From Erythrobacter sp. YJ-T3-07 (GTDB lineage: Bacteria > Pseudomonadota > Alphaproteobacteria > Sphingomonadales > Sphingomonadaceae), in NCBI RefSeq assembly GCF_015999305.1, contig NZ_JAEAGP010000001.1, positions 1,736,001 to 1,800,000 of the forward strand: 64,000 nt of DNA, written 5' to 3'. This document shows positions 52,146-62,191 of the stretch, in pieces. The position numbers were made by a program, and so were the translations under genes. Position 1 is the first letter of the stretch. Every line of letters starts with the position of its first letter. Under the pieces are notes generated by a model. It had not been told where the DNA came from. It saw only the letters and a program-made list of their open reading frames with translations, and did no database searches.

Positions 52146-52152
52146 GCCTGCC

Positions 52153-52184
52153 GGCCTGACCCGCTTGAACTGCGGTGTCAGGCC
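52153..52184. terminator. Stem-loop between convergent greA and the GNAT gene
   Basis: GGCCTGAC pairs with GTCAGGCC and inner CCGC with GCGG (one unpaired T) around TTGAACT: a stable 12-bp stem 7 bp after greA. It overlaps the GNAT stop codon. There is no T-run on either side, so termination efficiency is uncertain; it may serve both strands. Confidence 0.5.
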
Positions 52185-52678
52185 AGGGCCTTCTCCATCG
52201 CATAATTATGGATCGGCACGCTGCGGCCCGCGTGTTCGATCGTAAAGTCGCGTCTGTGCTCGACGCGATAGCCCGCCCGCTCGAACGCAGGGCGGGCCAG
52301 TTCACTTGCTTCGGTGTAGAGCCGCGTTGCGCGCGTACCCCGCGCGAACTGTTCGGCGCGGGCAAGCAGCTGCGCAGCCAGCCCGCGTCGGGTGTGGTCG
52401 GGATCGCAGTAGAGATGGTCGACGTGGCAGCCGTCCGCCTCCGGAACTTCAAGAAGCGTGTAGGCGCAGGGGTGGTCGCCTTCGTGCGCAGCGATGAAAA
52501 TCGTCTGGCCATCACGCACCCGCTCGATAAAGTAGCGGTCGTCGCCATGGCGCGCGGCCCACGCCGCCACCTGATCGCGCGAATAGGCGCGCGGACCGAT
52601 CAGCTCGATCGCGCGCACCGCGATGGTCGCCAGCGCATCCGCGTCATCCTCGCGGAAAAGGCGGATGCGATAGCTCAT
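52178..52678 (-). CDS. GNAT-family N-acetyltransferase
   Basis: 166-residue acetyltransferase. The acetyl-CoA-binding motif HVDHLYCDPDHTRRGLAAQLLARAEQFAR (key part DPDHTRRGLAAQLL) and the C-terminal LYTEASELARPAFERAGYRVEHR are typical GNAT features. The acceptor substrate is unknown. It is followed by the DUF4170 gene upstream on the same strand, 16 bp apart. Confidence 0.88.
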   Translation of the reverse strand: MSYRIRLFREDDADALATIAVRAIELIGPRAYSRDQVAAWAARHGDDRYFIERVRDGQTIFIAAHEGDHPCAYTLLEVPEADGCHVDHLYCDPDHTRRGLAAQLLARAEQFARGTRATRLYTEASELARPAFERAGYRVEHRRDFTIEHAGRSVPIHNYAMEKALA

Positions 52679-52694
52679 GCGAGGGCGATAGCGC

Positions 52695-52949
52695 TCAGGC
52701 TGCGGGTTCGAGCAGCTTGTGGATGTGGACGATCACGTATTTCATCTCCGCATCGTCGACCGTGCGCTGCGCATTGGCACGCCAGGCTTCCTCGGCCTGT
52801 TCGTAGCTGCTGAACACGCCGACGACGTGGATGCTTTCCGGGTCCTGAAACTCGACCGAGCGCGGGTCTTTCACCCGGCCGCCCATCACCAGATGGAGCA
52901 GCTGGGGGGAGGTGGTTTCCTGAACATTATGGTCCGAGTTTTGCGACAT
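52695..52949 (-). CDS. DUF4170 protein
   Basis: 84 residues: QLLHLVMGGRVKDPRSVEFQD and FSSYEQAEEAWRANAQRTVDDAEMKYVIVHIHKLL match DUF4170, a small soluble alphaproteobacterial family of unknown function (key parts: LLHLVMGGRV, AWRANAQRTVDDAEM). The ribosome site GGAAGG lies 11 bases before the ATG at 52949. It may be cotranscribed with the GNAT gene. Confidence 0.82.
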   Translation of the reverse strand: MSQNSDHNVQETTSPQLLHLVMGGRVKDPRSVEFQDPESIHVVGVFSSYEQAEEAWRANAQRTVDDAEMKYVIVHIHKLLEPAA

Positions 52950-52983
52950 CGGGGGGCCTTCCGCTGAGTTTGAAATGGATATG

Positions 52984-53017
52984 AAAAGGGCCCGCACGCC
53001 TTAACGCGCGCGGGCCC
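52984..53017 (-). terminator. Terminator of the YqjD/YqjE-like cluster
   Basis: Minus strand: GGGCCCGC and GCGGGCCC form a perfect 8-bp stem with a 14-base loop followed by TTTT. It lies about 50 bp past the last gene of the envelope cluster, before the DUF4170 gene. Confidence 0.7.
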
Positions 53018-53067
53018 AAAAACAACAAGCGGGGCAGGGTTAGCGCCTCCAAACTTGCATGAAGTGA

Positions 53068-53547
53068 TTAGAAGGGAAGCGCGGATCTGAGATCGCGATA
53101 GCCGCGACCGGCCTTGCGCGCCGCACGGCGACCGGCGTGACGCGCGGCGTCCTTCTGGCGATCGGCATAATAGGCCGCGTTACGACGGGCTGCACGGCTG
53201 CCGAAGGCGACATCGTCACCGAAGTCGACCAGACGATCGCCGCCATGTCGGGTGGCATCGCCGACCTTGCTGGCCATGCCGCTGGCGTAGGCCATGCCCA
53301 GATCGGCCAGATGATCGGCAAAGCCGACCGCACGACCGGTAAGCTCGCGACCCTTCGAGGTGCGCGAGCCGAGTGCGAGGCCGATCAGCGCGACCGCGCT
53401 GACGGTGAGGATCGGGTGTTCCTTGACGAATTCGGTCGCGCTGTCCGTCGCATCGCGCGCCATATCGGCAAGGCTGCGCTCTCCGTTGCGGCGTTCGCTC
53501 TGTTCGATCTTGCGGCGCAATTCGTCGCGCTGTTCCTGGGTGCTCAT
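53068..53547 (-). CDS. Membrane-anchored hypothetical protein, end of envelope cluster
   Basis: 159 residues: an N-terminal amphipathic part (MSTQEQRDELRRKIEQSERR), a single membrane helix at about residues 46-62 (HPILTVSAVALIGLALG), and a long basic Ala/Arg-rich C-terminus (AARRNAAYYADRQKDAARHAG). It resembles YqjD/DUF883-type proteins in layout but is not clearly one. A GGAAC-N16-CGCT element lies 39 bp upstream, so it may have its own stress promoter. Confidence 0.7.
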   Translation of the reverse strand: MSTQEQRDELRRKIEQSERRNGERSLADMARDATDSATEFVKEHPILTVSAVALIGLALGSRTSKGRELTGRAVGFADHLADLGMAYASGMASKVGDATRHGGDRLVDFGDDVAFGSRAARRNAAYYADRQKDAARHAGRRAARKAGRGYRDLRSALPF

Positions 53548-53585
53548 GCTTGGTCTCCAGCCTTGAAAGTGTGCTTTGATTGTAA

Positions 53586-53610
53586 AGCGCTGGGATGGCG
53601 CGAGAGTTCC
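53586..53610 (-). promoter_or_regulatory. Near-consensus EcfG-type promoter
   Basis: Minus-strand GGAAC, 16 bp, CGCT: one mismatch in the -10 element of the general-stress consensus. It lies between the third and fourth genes of the cluster, 39 bp before the fourth gene's ATG. Confidence 0.45.
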
Positions 53611-53626
53611 GGGTTGGGCCCGGCTG

Positions 53627-53938
53627 TCAGTCGATTTCGTCCCACGCATAGTCCTCATCGTCCGATTTGTCGGACCGGCCACTGCCGAGTGCCCACCAGC
53701 CGATCACCGCCGCGATCACCGCGCCGATGCCGTAGGAGGCCGGTTTGTGCTTCTCGGCCAGCTCCTTGCCTTCTTCGAAGATGTCGGTCGCGCCGAGCAG
53801 GGCAGAACTGGCGATCCGGGCGACGATGCCCTTTTCCTCCACATCGCCCTTCAGATGGTCGATATCGTCCATCACCAGCGCGCGCGCCGCATCGCGCAGC
53901 GCGCGGTCTTCTTCCATCCGGGCCTTGTGCGGCTTCAT
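53627..53938 (-). CDS. Single-helix membrane protein of the YqjD/YqjE-like cluster
   Basis: 103 residues with a helical charged N-terminal half and one membrane helix near residues 69-85 (SYGIGAVIAAVIGWWALG), ending in an acidic tail (DKSDDEDYAWDEID). No known family is recognised; position corresponds to YqjK in the E. coli yqjDEK arrangement, but no sequence similarity is claimed. Its ATG overlaps the holin-like gene's stop by 4 bp. Confidence 0.75.
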   Translation of the reverse strand: MKPHKARMEEDRALRDAARALVMDDIDHLKGDVEEKGIVARIASSALLGATDIFEEGKELAEKHKPASYGIGAVIAAVIGWWALGSGRSDKSDDEDYAWDEID

Positions 53939-54390
53939 GCGCGGTCCCCCTTGAAGGCCTGGCTGACCCGCTTGAAGCGCGAACGTGCGACCAGCCCGAC
54001 GATGATCATCAGCACCAGCAGGGTGCCGACCACCGCGGCGACCGCGACGAATGGCCCGATGATCGGCGCAAGCGCGATGATCAGCCCCACGACCAGCCCG
54101 ATGAGGGCAAGGTGCAGGAATGCCAGCGCACCCAGCGCGAAGACGATGCCCGACCCGGTCTCGCGCGAGGCATAGCTCGCCCGCGACTTCTGGAAGGCGA
54201 CTTCGGCTTCCAGATAGGTCTTGCCGTCTTCGTAGAGCGCGTAGGCATCGTCGAACAGCGAACCCAGCGGCTCTTCGTGAGCGCGGGTCGTCTCTGGATG
54301 CGGTGCCTCGGGGTTCAGGTTCGGGTTAAGGGAGCCTGCCGCATCGCGAGACGCGGCAGGCTGGTGGTGATGATCGTTTCGATCCGGCAC
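53935..54390 (-). CDS. Phage-holin-3-6 family (YqjE-like) membrane protein
   Basis: 151 residues. A charged helical N-terminal half (SLFDDAYALYEDGKTYLEAEVAFQKSRA; key part DDAYALYEDGKTYLEAE) is followed by two long membrane helices (GIVFALGALAFLHLALIGLVV and VAAVVGTLLVLMIIVGLVA), the DUF1469/Phage_holin_3_6 topology of E. coli YqjE. Despite the family name this is not a phage gene. The GTG start at 54390 has a strong GGAGG site. It follows the DUF883 gene by 22 bp. Confidence 0.8.
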   Translation of the reverse strand: MPDRNDHHHQPAASRDAAGSLNPNLNPEAPHPETTRAHEEPLGSLFDDAYALYEDGKTYLEAEVAFQKSRASYASRETGSGIVFALGALAFLHLALIGLVVGLIIALAPIIGPFVAVAAVVGTLLVLMIIVGLVARSRFKRVSQAFKGDRA

Positions 54391-54412
54391 AGCCCCTCCT
54401 CGCCGGCTCCGC

Positions 54413-56415
<2,003 letters not shown>

Positions 56416-56549
56416 TCGGGGAAGGGGGGGCGGTTTTTCGACCAAACCCGCCATTCTTTCGACGAGCCGCGATTGCAGCAGCCGAATCAGGGGCCTAGAT
56501 CGGCCCTCGCAGAAGACCCGACGCTCTGCCGGGCCGCGAGGATTCCCCT

Positions 56550-58634
56550 ATGAAAACACGTCTCATCGCCGCGCTCATGCTCGGCACCGCTGTCGCCACG
56601 CTTGGCCCTGTCGCCTGCAACAGCCCCGACGCGAGCGAGCAAGTCGCCTCCACCCCCGGCACCGAGCTGGGCATCCGGCCCGACTGGATGGATACCTCGG
56701 CCAATCCGGGCGACGACTTCTTCCGCTATGCCGACGGCAAGTGGTACGATGAGACGGAAATCCCGGCAGACCGGTCGAGCGTGGGCGGGTTCTTCATCGC
56801 CGACCAGCAGACCGAGAAGAACATCGCCGCGCTGATCAAGGAGATCGTGAGTTCCGATCCAGAGCCCGGCACCGACGCGGCCAAGGTCAAGAAATTCTAC
56901 CAGGCCTTCCTCGACACCAAGGCGATCGATGCTGCGGGCATGAAGCCGATCCAGGCGGACCTGAACCGCTTCGAGGGCATTTCGGACAAGCAGCAGCTCG
57001 CCAAGGTGCTCGGCAGCCAGGTCCGCGCCGATGTCGACCCGCTCAACGCGACCGATTTCGAGACCGAGAATCTGTTCGGCGTGTTCGTGACGCAGGCGCT
57101 CAAGGGTGGCGAAGTCGTCCCCTACATCCTGCAGGGCGGCCTCGGTCTGCCCGAGCGTGAATATTACCTCTCCTCCGACGCCAAGATGGCCGGGCTGCGC
57201 GGCGATTATCAGACCTACATCGCCAACCTGCTGAAAGCGGCGGATATCGACGATGCCGACGCCAAGGCGAAGCGGATCTACGATCTGGAGATGAAGATCG
57301 CCAAGGCGCATGTCAGCCGCGAGGATAGCGACGACTGGGCCACCGCCAGCTCGCTGTGGTCGCAGAAGGACTTCGAGGCAAAGGCGCCGGGTATGGACTG
57401 GGACGCCTTCTTCAAGGCGGCACAGCTCGATGGCTTCAAGACCTTCGACGCCTACCACCCGAGCGCGATCACCGGGCTTTCCAAGCTGGTCGAGAGCGAG
57501 CCGCTGGAGGCGTGGAAAGATTGGCTGGTGTTCCACCAGATCAACGCCAACACCGCCGTGTTGCCGACCAAGCTCGACCAGATGAGCTTCGACTTCTACG
57601 GCAAGACCCTGTCGGGCACCGAGCAGCAGCGCCCGCGCGACAAGCGCGCGCTGGCCGCGGTCAACACCTACATGGGCGATGCGCTGGGCAAGCTCTACGT
57701 CGAGAAGTACTTCCCCGCCTCGGCCAAGGCCGAGATCAAGGGCATGGTCGACAATATCAAGACCGCCTTCGCCAACCGCATCGAAGCGGTCGACTGGATG
57801 GCGCCCGCGACCAAGGCCGAGGCCAAGAAGAAGGTCGAGACCATGGAAGTCGGCGTCGGCTATCCCGACGAATGGACCGACTACGACAGTCTGACGATCA
57901 AGGAAGGCGATGCCTATGCGGATGTGCAGGCGGCGGAAAAGCTGCGTTACCGTCAGCAGCTGGCCAAGGTGGGCAAGCCGCTCGACAAGGGTGAGTGGTG
58001 GATGAACGCGCAGCTGGTCAACGCGGTGAACCTGCCGGTCCAGAACGCGCTGAACTTCCCCGCCGCGATCCTTCAGCCCCCGTTCTTCGATCCCAAGGCG
58101 GACCCGGCCTACAACTACGGCGCGATCGGTGCGGTCATCGGCCACGAGATCAGCCACAGCTTCGACAATAACGGCGCGGAATTCGATTCCACCGGCGCGA
58201 TGCGCGACTGGTGGACCGATGCCGACCGCAAGAAGTTCGAGGAAGCGGGCAAGGCTCTGGCCGACCAGTACGATACGTACGAGCCGTTCCCCGGCCTCAA
58301 CGTGAAGGGCGAGCTGACGCTGGGCGAAAACATCGCCGACATTGCAGGGCTTCAGGCGGCCTATGATGCCTACCACGCTTCGCTCGGCGGCAAGGAAGCG
58401 CCCGTGATCGACGGCTTCACCGGCGATCAGCGCTTCTTCATCGCCTACGCGCAGACCTGGGCGACCAAGATGCGCGAAGCCGCGCTGCGCCAGCGGATCG
58501 CGACCGACGGGCACGCGCCGGGCCAGTACCGTGCGCTGACCGTGCGCAACATGGATGCCTGGTACAAGGCGTTCGACGTGAAGGAAGGCGACAAGCTGTA
58601 CTTGCCGCCCGAGAAGCGCGTGAAGGTCTGGTAA
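56550..58634 (+). CDS. M13 family (neprilysin-like) metallopeptidase
   Basis: 694-residue exported zinc peptidase. The HExxH motif lies in IGAVIGHEISHSFDNNGAEF (about residues 528-547), the third ligand glutamate in LGENIADIAGL, and NAFYxP-type NAPVQ-like region LVNAVNLPVQNALNFPAAIL precedes the site. The signal peptide ends LGPVACNSPD; the Cys follows PVA, an imperfect lipobox, so it may be a lipoprotein or simply cleaved. It likely degrades periplasmic peptides. The last residues (VKVW) fit the family C-terminus. Confidence 0.94.
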   Translation: MKTRLIAALMLGTAVATLGPVACNSPDASEQVASTPGTELGIRPDWMDTSANPGDDFFRYADGKWYDETEIPADRSSVGGFFIADQQTEKNIAALIKEIVSSDPEPGTDAAKVKKFYQAFLDTKAIDAAGMKPIQADLNRFEGISDKQQLAKVLGSQVRADVDPLNATDFETENLFGVFVTQALKGGEVVPYILQGGLGLPEREYYLSSDAKMAGLRGDYQTYIANLLKAADIDDADAKAKRIYDLEMKIAKAHVSREDSDDWATASSLWSQKDFEAKAPGMDWDAFFKAAQLDGFKTFDAYHPSAITGLSKLVESEPLEAWKDWLVFHQINANTAVLPTKLDQMSFDFYGKTLSGTEQQRPRDKRALAAVNTYMGDALGKLYVEKYFPASAKAEIKGMVDNIKTAFANRIEAVDWMAPATKAEAKKKVETMEVGVGYPDEWTDYDSLTIKEGDAYADVQAAEKLRYRQQLAKVGKPLDKGEWWMNAQLVNAVNLPVQNALNFPAAILQPPFFDPKADPAYNYGAIGAVIGHEISHSFDNNGAEFDSTGAMRDWWTDADRKKFEEAGKALADQYDTYEPFPGLNVKGELTLGENIADIAGLQAAYDAYHASLGGKEAPVIDGFTGDQRFFIAYAQTWATKMREAALRQRIATDGHAPGQYRALTVRNMDAWYKAFDVKEGDKLYLPPEKRVKVW

Positions 58635-58640
58635 CAGCGA

Positions 58641-58967
58641 TCAGGCGGGGGAGGGTTCCTCACTCTCCTCCGCCTCGACGTCCTCTTCGGCCTCTTGCTC
58701 GAGCTGTTCGAGTTTCTCGATCTTCTTCCGGCTCTTCGGGCTGAGCAGGTACTGCCACACGCCCCATGCGTTGATCAGCAGCAGGATCGCGTTCATCGCC
58801 GCGATGGGGATGGCATTCTCGATCAGGCCTGAGGCAACCCACGTCACCGCAACCGCGCAGAACAGCACGAAGCCCCAGCCGGTTGCCTTGCGACCGAGGT
58901 CGGCGGCAATCAGTCCTGCGGCGATCATCGTGCCGATCGCGGCGATCCATTCGAGCGGTCCGTTCAT
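58641..58967 (-). CDS. Small membrane protein with acidic coiled-coil tail
   Basis: 108 residues: three hydrophobic helices (WIAAIGTMIAAGLIAAD, WGFVLFCAVAVTWVASGLIE and NAILLLINAWGVWQYLLSP) followed by a highly charged tail (KIEKLEQLEQEAEEDVEAEE). The family is not recognised. The start at 58967 (MNGPLEW) is the best; 49 bp separates it from the ribH stop, so it could be the last gene of the rib transcript. Confidence 0.75.
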   Translation of the reverse strand: MNGPLEWIAAIGTMIAAGLIAADLGRKATGWGFVLFCAVAVTWVASGLIENAIPIAAMNAILLLINAWGVWQYLLSPKSRKKIEKLEQLEQEAEEDVEAEESEEPSPA

Positions 58968-59016
58968 GACCGCACCAATTCGCGAGGCGCCAGCCACGCC
59001 CCGCAATTAGGGAAGG

Positions 59017-59445
59017 TTAGCTTCGGTCCGCGAACCTGCCTGCGATATCGAGCAGCGCGATGGCTGCCTTGGCCGCTTCGCCGCCCTTGTTCTTCTGCGC
59101 CGGATCCGCGCGAACCTGGGCCTGGATCTCGTTCTGGACCGTGATGATGCCGTTGCCGATGGCGATACCGTCCATCGTCAGCGCCATGATCGCGCGCGCG
59201 CTCTCGCCCGCGACGATTTCGAAGTGATAGGTCTCACCCCGGATGACCACGCCGATGGCCACGAAACCATCGTACTGGCCGCTCTCCGCCGCGAGCGCGA
59301 TGGCGCCGGGGATTTCGAGCGCGCCGGGCACGGTCAGCACGTCGGCCTGGTGTCCGGCATCTTCCAGCGCAGCACGCGCGCCTTCGATCAGCTTGTCATT
59401 CAGCTCTGCGTAGAAACGCGCTTCGACGATCAAGAAACGGGCCAT
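59017..59445 (-). CDS. ribH: 6,7-dimethyl-8-ribityllumazine synthase
   Basis: 142-residue lumazine synthase of riboflavin synthesis. [41 protein letters not shown] (key parts [15 protein letters not shown] and [14 protein letters not shown]) and [15 protein letters not shown] match the family. It condenses the RibB product with the ribitylaminouracil intermediate. It begins 4 bp after the ribBX stop. Confidence 0.95.
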   Translation of the reverse strand: MARFLIVEARFYAELNDKLIEGARAALEDAGHQADVLTVPGALEIPGAIALAAESGQYDGFVAIGVVIRGETYHFEIVAGESARAIMALTMDGIAIGNGIITVQNEIQAQVRADPAQKNKGGEAAKAAIALLDIAGRFADRS

Positions 59446-59449
59446 CAAA

Positions 59450-60718
59450 TTACTCCGGAATAGGGCGTTCGCCCACCACGGTGATGCCATAGCCTTCGAG
59501 GCCGATCACATTGCGGTGGGAATTGGTCAGCAGGGTCATTTCGGATACGCTGAGATCGGCAAGGATCTGCGCACCGATGCCGTATTCGCGCAGGGTCTCG
59601 CCATCGCCCGGCGTGCCGGCAACCTCGCGCCGCAGCTGCTCGGGCTGGCCGGGCATCAGGCACACGATCAGCCCGCTGCCATCCTCGCCGATCACGCGCA
59701 TCGCGCGCTGGAGCGTGTCGCGGCGGTCGCCGTCGCGACCCAGCACATCGTCGAACAGGGAGATGCGGTGCATCCGGACGAGGGTGGGGCTGTCGGGCAG
59801 CACGCGGCCCTTCTGGAGCACCACGGAAACGCTGCCGTCGACCGTGCTGCGATAATTGATCGCGCGCCACTCGCCGCCATGCTGACTGGTGAAGGTGCTT
59901 TCGCCCGCACGTTCGACCAGATGATCGTGCTTCATGCGGTATTCGATCAGATCGCGGATCGTGCCGATCTTGAGCCGGTGACGACGCGCGAACTCGATCA
60001 GGTTGTCGAGCCGGGCCATCGTGCCATCTTCGTTCATGATCTCGCAGATCACGCCGCTGGGGTTCAGCCCGGCGAGGCGCGAGATGTCGACCGCGGCTTC
60101 GGTATGGCCGGCGCGGACAAGCACGCCGCCATCGCGCGCGATCAGCGGGAAGACATGGCCCGGGGTGACGATATCCTGCGTGCCGCGGGTCGGATCGATC
60201 GCCACCGCAATGGTCCGCGCACGGTCGGCGGCGCTGATCCCGGTGGTCACACCCTCGCGCGCTTCGATGCTGACGGTGAACGCGGTTTCGTGGCGGCTGC
60301 CATTGCTGCGGCTCATCAATTCGAGGCCGAGCGCTTCGACCCGCTGGCGCTGCAAAGTCAGGCAGATCAGGCCGCGGCCGTGCGTGGCCATGAAATTGAC
60401 CGCATCGGGCGTCGCCATCTGCGCGGGGATGACGAGGTCGCCCTCGTTCTCGCGATCCTCGTCGTCGACCAGCACGAACATGCGGCCGTTGCGCGCTTCC
60501 TCGATGATCTCCTCGATCCCGACGAGCACGGGTGTCTCATCCTGCGCGTCGAGGAACGCGTCGAGCTTGCGCAGCGTCTCGGCGGTGGGGTTCCAATCGT
60601 CGTCCCCGCAATCGCGCAGGGTGTTGGCGTGGAGCCCTGCCGCACGGGCGAGGGCGGCGCGGGTCATGCTGCCGGAGGCGATGGCTTCGCGGACTCGGGT
60701 AATGGTCGATTCGCTCAT
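59450..60718 (-). CDS. ribB: HTH-like domain fused to DHBP synthase with degenerate GCHII domain (RibBX)
   Basis: 422 residues in three parts. Residues 1-60 resemble a Cro/CI-type helix-turn-helix ([20 protein letters not shown] with [14 protein letters not shown]). Residues about 64-260 are 3,4-dihydroxy-2-butanone-4-phosphate synthase with intact [21 protein letters not shown] and [16 protein letters not shown]; this makes the four-carbon unit for ribH. The C-terminal 150 residues align with GTP cyclohydrolase II but lack its zinc cysteines ([20 protein letters not shown] where active enzymes have a HSECLTGD...RCDCG pattern), so they are the non-catalytic RibX type. A palindrome sits 12 bp before the ATG. 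Start at 60718 ([11 protein letters not shown]). Confidence 0.93.
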   Translation of the reverse strand: MSESTITRVREAIASGSMTRAALARAAGLHANTLRDCGDDDWNPTAETLRKLDAFLDAQDETPVLVGIEEIIEEARNGRMFVLVDDEDRENEGDLVIPAQMATPDAVNFMATHGRGLICLTLQRQRVEALGLELMSRSNGSRHETAFTVSIEAREGVTTGISAADRARTIAVAIDPTRGTQDIVTPGHVFPLIARDGGVLVRAGHTEAAVDISRLAGLNPSGVICEIMNEDGTMARLDNLIEFARRHRLKIGTIRDLIEYRMKHDHLVERAGESTFTSQHGGEWRAINYRSTVDGSVSVVLQKGRVLPDSPTLVRMHRISLFDDVLGRDGDRRDTLQRAMRVIGEDGSGLIVCLMPGQPEQLRREVAGTPGDGETLREYGIGAQILADLSVSEMTLLTNSHRNVIGLEGYGITVVGERPIPE

Positions 60719-60729
60719 GACGCGGGGCG

Positions 60730-60751
60730 CTATCACATCACAATGTGATAG
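60730..60751. promoter_or_regulatory. Perfect inverted repeat before ribBX (candidate operator or leader hairpin)
   Basis: Arms CTATCACAT and ATGTGATAG, 9 bp each and perfect, around CACA (plus strand). It ends 12 bp before the ribBX start codon, where no clear ribosome site exists. Half-sites of the TGTGAT type repeat within it. It could be the operator of the RibBX N-terminal HTH or a hairpin hiding the start in mRNA. No FMN riboswitch pattern is visible. Confidence 0.6.
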
Positions 60752-60863
60752 GAAAAGTCCTGTTGCACATTTTGCTGCGCTACACGCTTTGTCGCACTCG
60801 CCGCCAGGCGCAGTGCAAAGACGCGCAAAACGCGTTCGGATCACCCGGGACTGGGAGGAAAAA

Positions 60864-60939
<76 letters not shown>

Positions 60940-61004
60940 ACACCGGCCTGCTTGGTGAAGGCCGCGCCGTCGATCACGCTTGCGATTCGTCGGCGTGAGG
61001 CGGT

Positions 61005-61032
61005 CACATAGGGCCTGTGGCGAAACGTGCAA
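61005..61032 (-). promoter_or_regulatory. Sigma-70-type promoter for tRNA-Lys
   Basis: Minus-strand TTGCAC and TATGTG, 16-bp spacer, 65 bp before the tRNA 5' end. The -10 and spacing are identical to the rpsD promoter candidate. The gap to rodA holds nothing else. Confidence 0.5.
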
Positions 61033-61069
61033 GCCCCCAATTGCACATCGACCCAAACAATCGGCGCAA

Positions 61070-62191
61070 TCAGCTCGAAAGCAGGCCGCCACCATGCCGC
61101 TGCGTGTTCCAGCGATAGACCATCATCAGCACGCCAAGGCACATCATGTTGGTCAGCATCGACGATCCGCCATGGCTCATGAAGGGCAGGGGGATGCCCA
61201 CCACCGGGGCCATGCCCATCACCATCATCAGGTTGATCGCGATGTAGAAGAACATCGTTGCGACCATCCCCGCGGCCAGCAGGCGATCGAACCGGTTCTG
61301 CGCATTGCGCGCGACGGACAGCCCCCAGGCGAGGATCAGGCCGAAGCACACGATCACGAACAGGCCGCCGAGGAAGCCCCATTCCTCCGCCATGGTGGCA
61401 AAGACGAAGTCGGTATGCGGCTCTGGCAGGTATTGCAGGTGGCTTTGCGAGCCTTCGTTGAAGCCCTTGCCGGAAAAGCCACCCGAACCGATCGCGATCT
61501 TCGACTGGGTGATGTGGTAACCGCTGCCTAGAGGATCGCTTTCGGGATCGAGGAAGGTGGTCACGCGGCGCTGCTGATAGGGTTTGAGCGCGAAGCTGTA
61601 GGCCAGCGGCACCGCCACTGCGCCGAGCGCGCCGGCGCTCAGGAACCAGCTCATCGGCAGGCCTGCCAAGAACATCACCACCGCGCCCGAGAACAGGATC
61701 GCCAGCGCCGTCCCTAGATCCGGCTGCATCAGCACCAGCAGCACGGGCAAGGCGATGATCACGCCTGCGGGCAAAAGCGCCCTCCACGAGCCGATCATCC
61801 CGGTCGGCAGCGTGTCGTAGAATCGGGCGAGCGCGAGGGCGACCGCGGGCTTCATCAGCTCCGAGGGCTGAATCCGGATAGGGCCGAGTTCCAGCCAGCG
61901 CTGGCTACCGCCGCCCAGCGACCCGGCCGCCTCCACCGCGACCAGCAGCAACAGAACTATGATGTAGCCCGGATAGGCCATCAGCTTGACGAAATCGCGC
62001 GGCATGCTGGCGATGATCAGGGCCATGACCATGGTGATCGCGAAGCGCAGCAGATGCGTGTCGGCGAAGGGCGAGAATTTGCCCCCTGCTGCCGAATAGA
62101 GCACCGCCGCGCCGAAGAAGGTGAGCAGGATCAGCGGGGTCAGCATCGCCCATGGCTGGCGCGCGATGGGGGCGGGGATGATCGAACTCAT
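61070..62191 (-). CDS. rodA: Rod-shape SEDS peptidoglycan glycosyltransferase RodA (MrdB)
   Basis: 373-residue SEDS protein with about ten membrane helices. It polymerises glycan strands in the elongasome with PBP2. The SEDS signature blocks are IQPSELMKPAVALALARF, QPDLGTALAILFSGAVV, the large loop YQQRRVTTFLDPESDPLGSGYH (key part RRVTTFLDPESDPLG), PEPHTDFVFATMAEEWG and GIPLPFMSHGGSSMLT. Its start overlaps the mrdA stop by 4 bp. Confidence 0.96.
   Translation of the reverse strand: MSSIIPAPIARQPWAMLTPLILLTFFGAAVLYSAAGGKFSPFADTHLLRFAITMVMALIIASMPRDFVKLMAYPGYIIVLLLLVAVEAAGSLGGGSQRWLELGPIRIQPSELMKPAVALALARFYDTLPTGMIGSWRALLPAGVIIALPVLLVLMQPDLGTALAILFSGAVVMFLAGLPMSWFLSAGALGAVAVPLAYSFALKPYQQRRVTTFLDPESDPLGSGYHITQSKIAIGSGGFSGKGFNEGSQSHLQYLPEPHTDFVFATMAEEWGFLGGLFVIVCFGLILAWGLSVARNAQNRFDRLLAAGMVATMFFYIAINLMMVMGMAPVVGIPLPFMSHGGSSMLTNMMCLGVLMMVYRWNTQRHGGGLLSS

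Noticed and set aside
53935..54390. Prophage remnant suggested by the phage-holin family name
   Set aside because: The family includes chromosomal YqjE-like proteins; there is no other phage gene nearby.
56487..58514. 675-residue open frame antisense to the M13 peptidase
   Set aside because: Full overlap with a conserved peptidase; composition is typical of an antisense shadow.
60719..60863. FMN riboswitch before ribBX
   Set aside because: The conserved multi-helix RFN sequence blocks are absent; only the palindrome is present.
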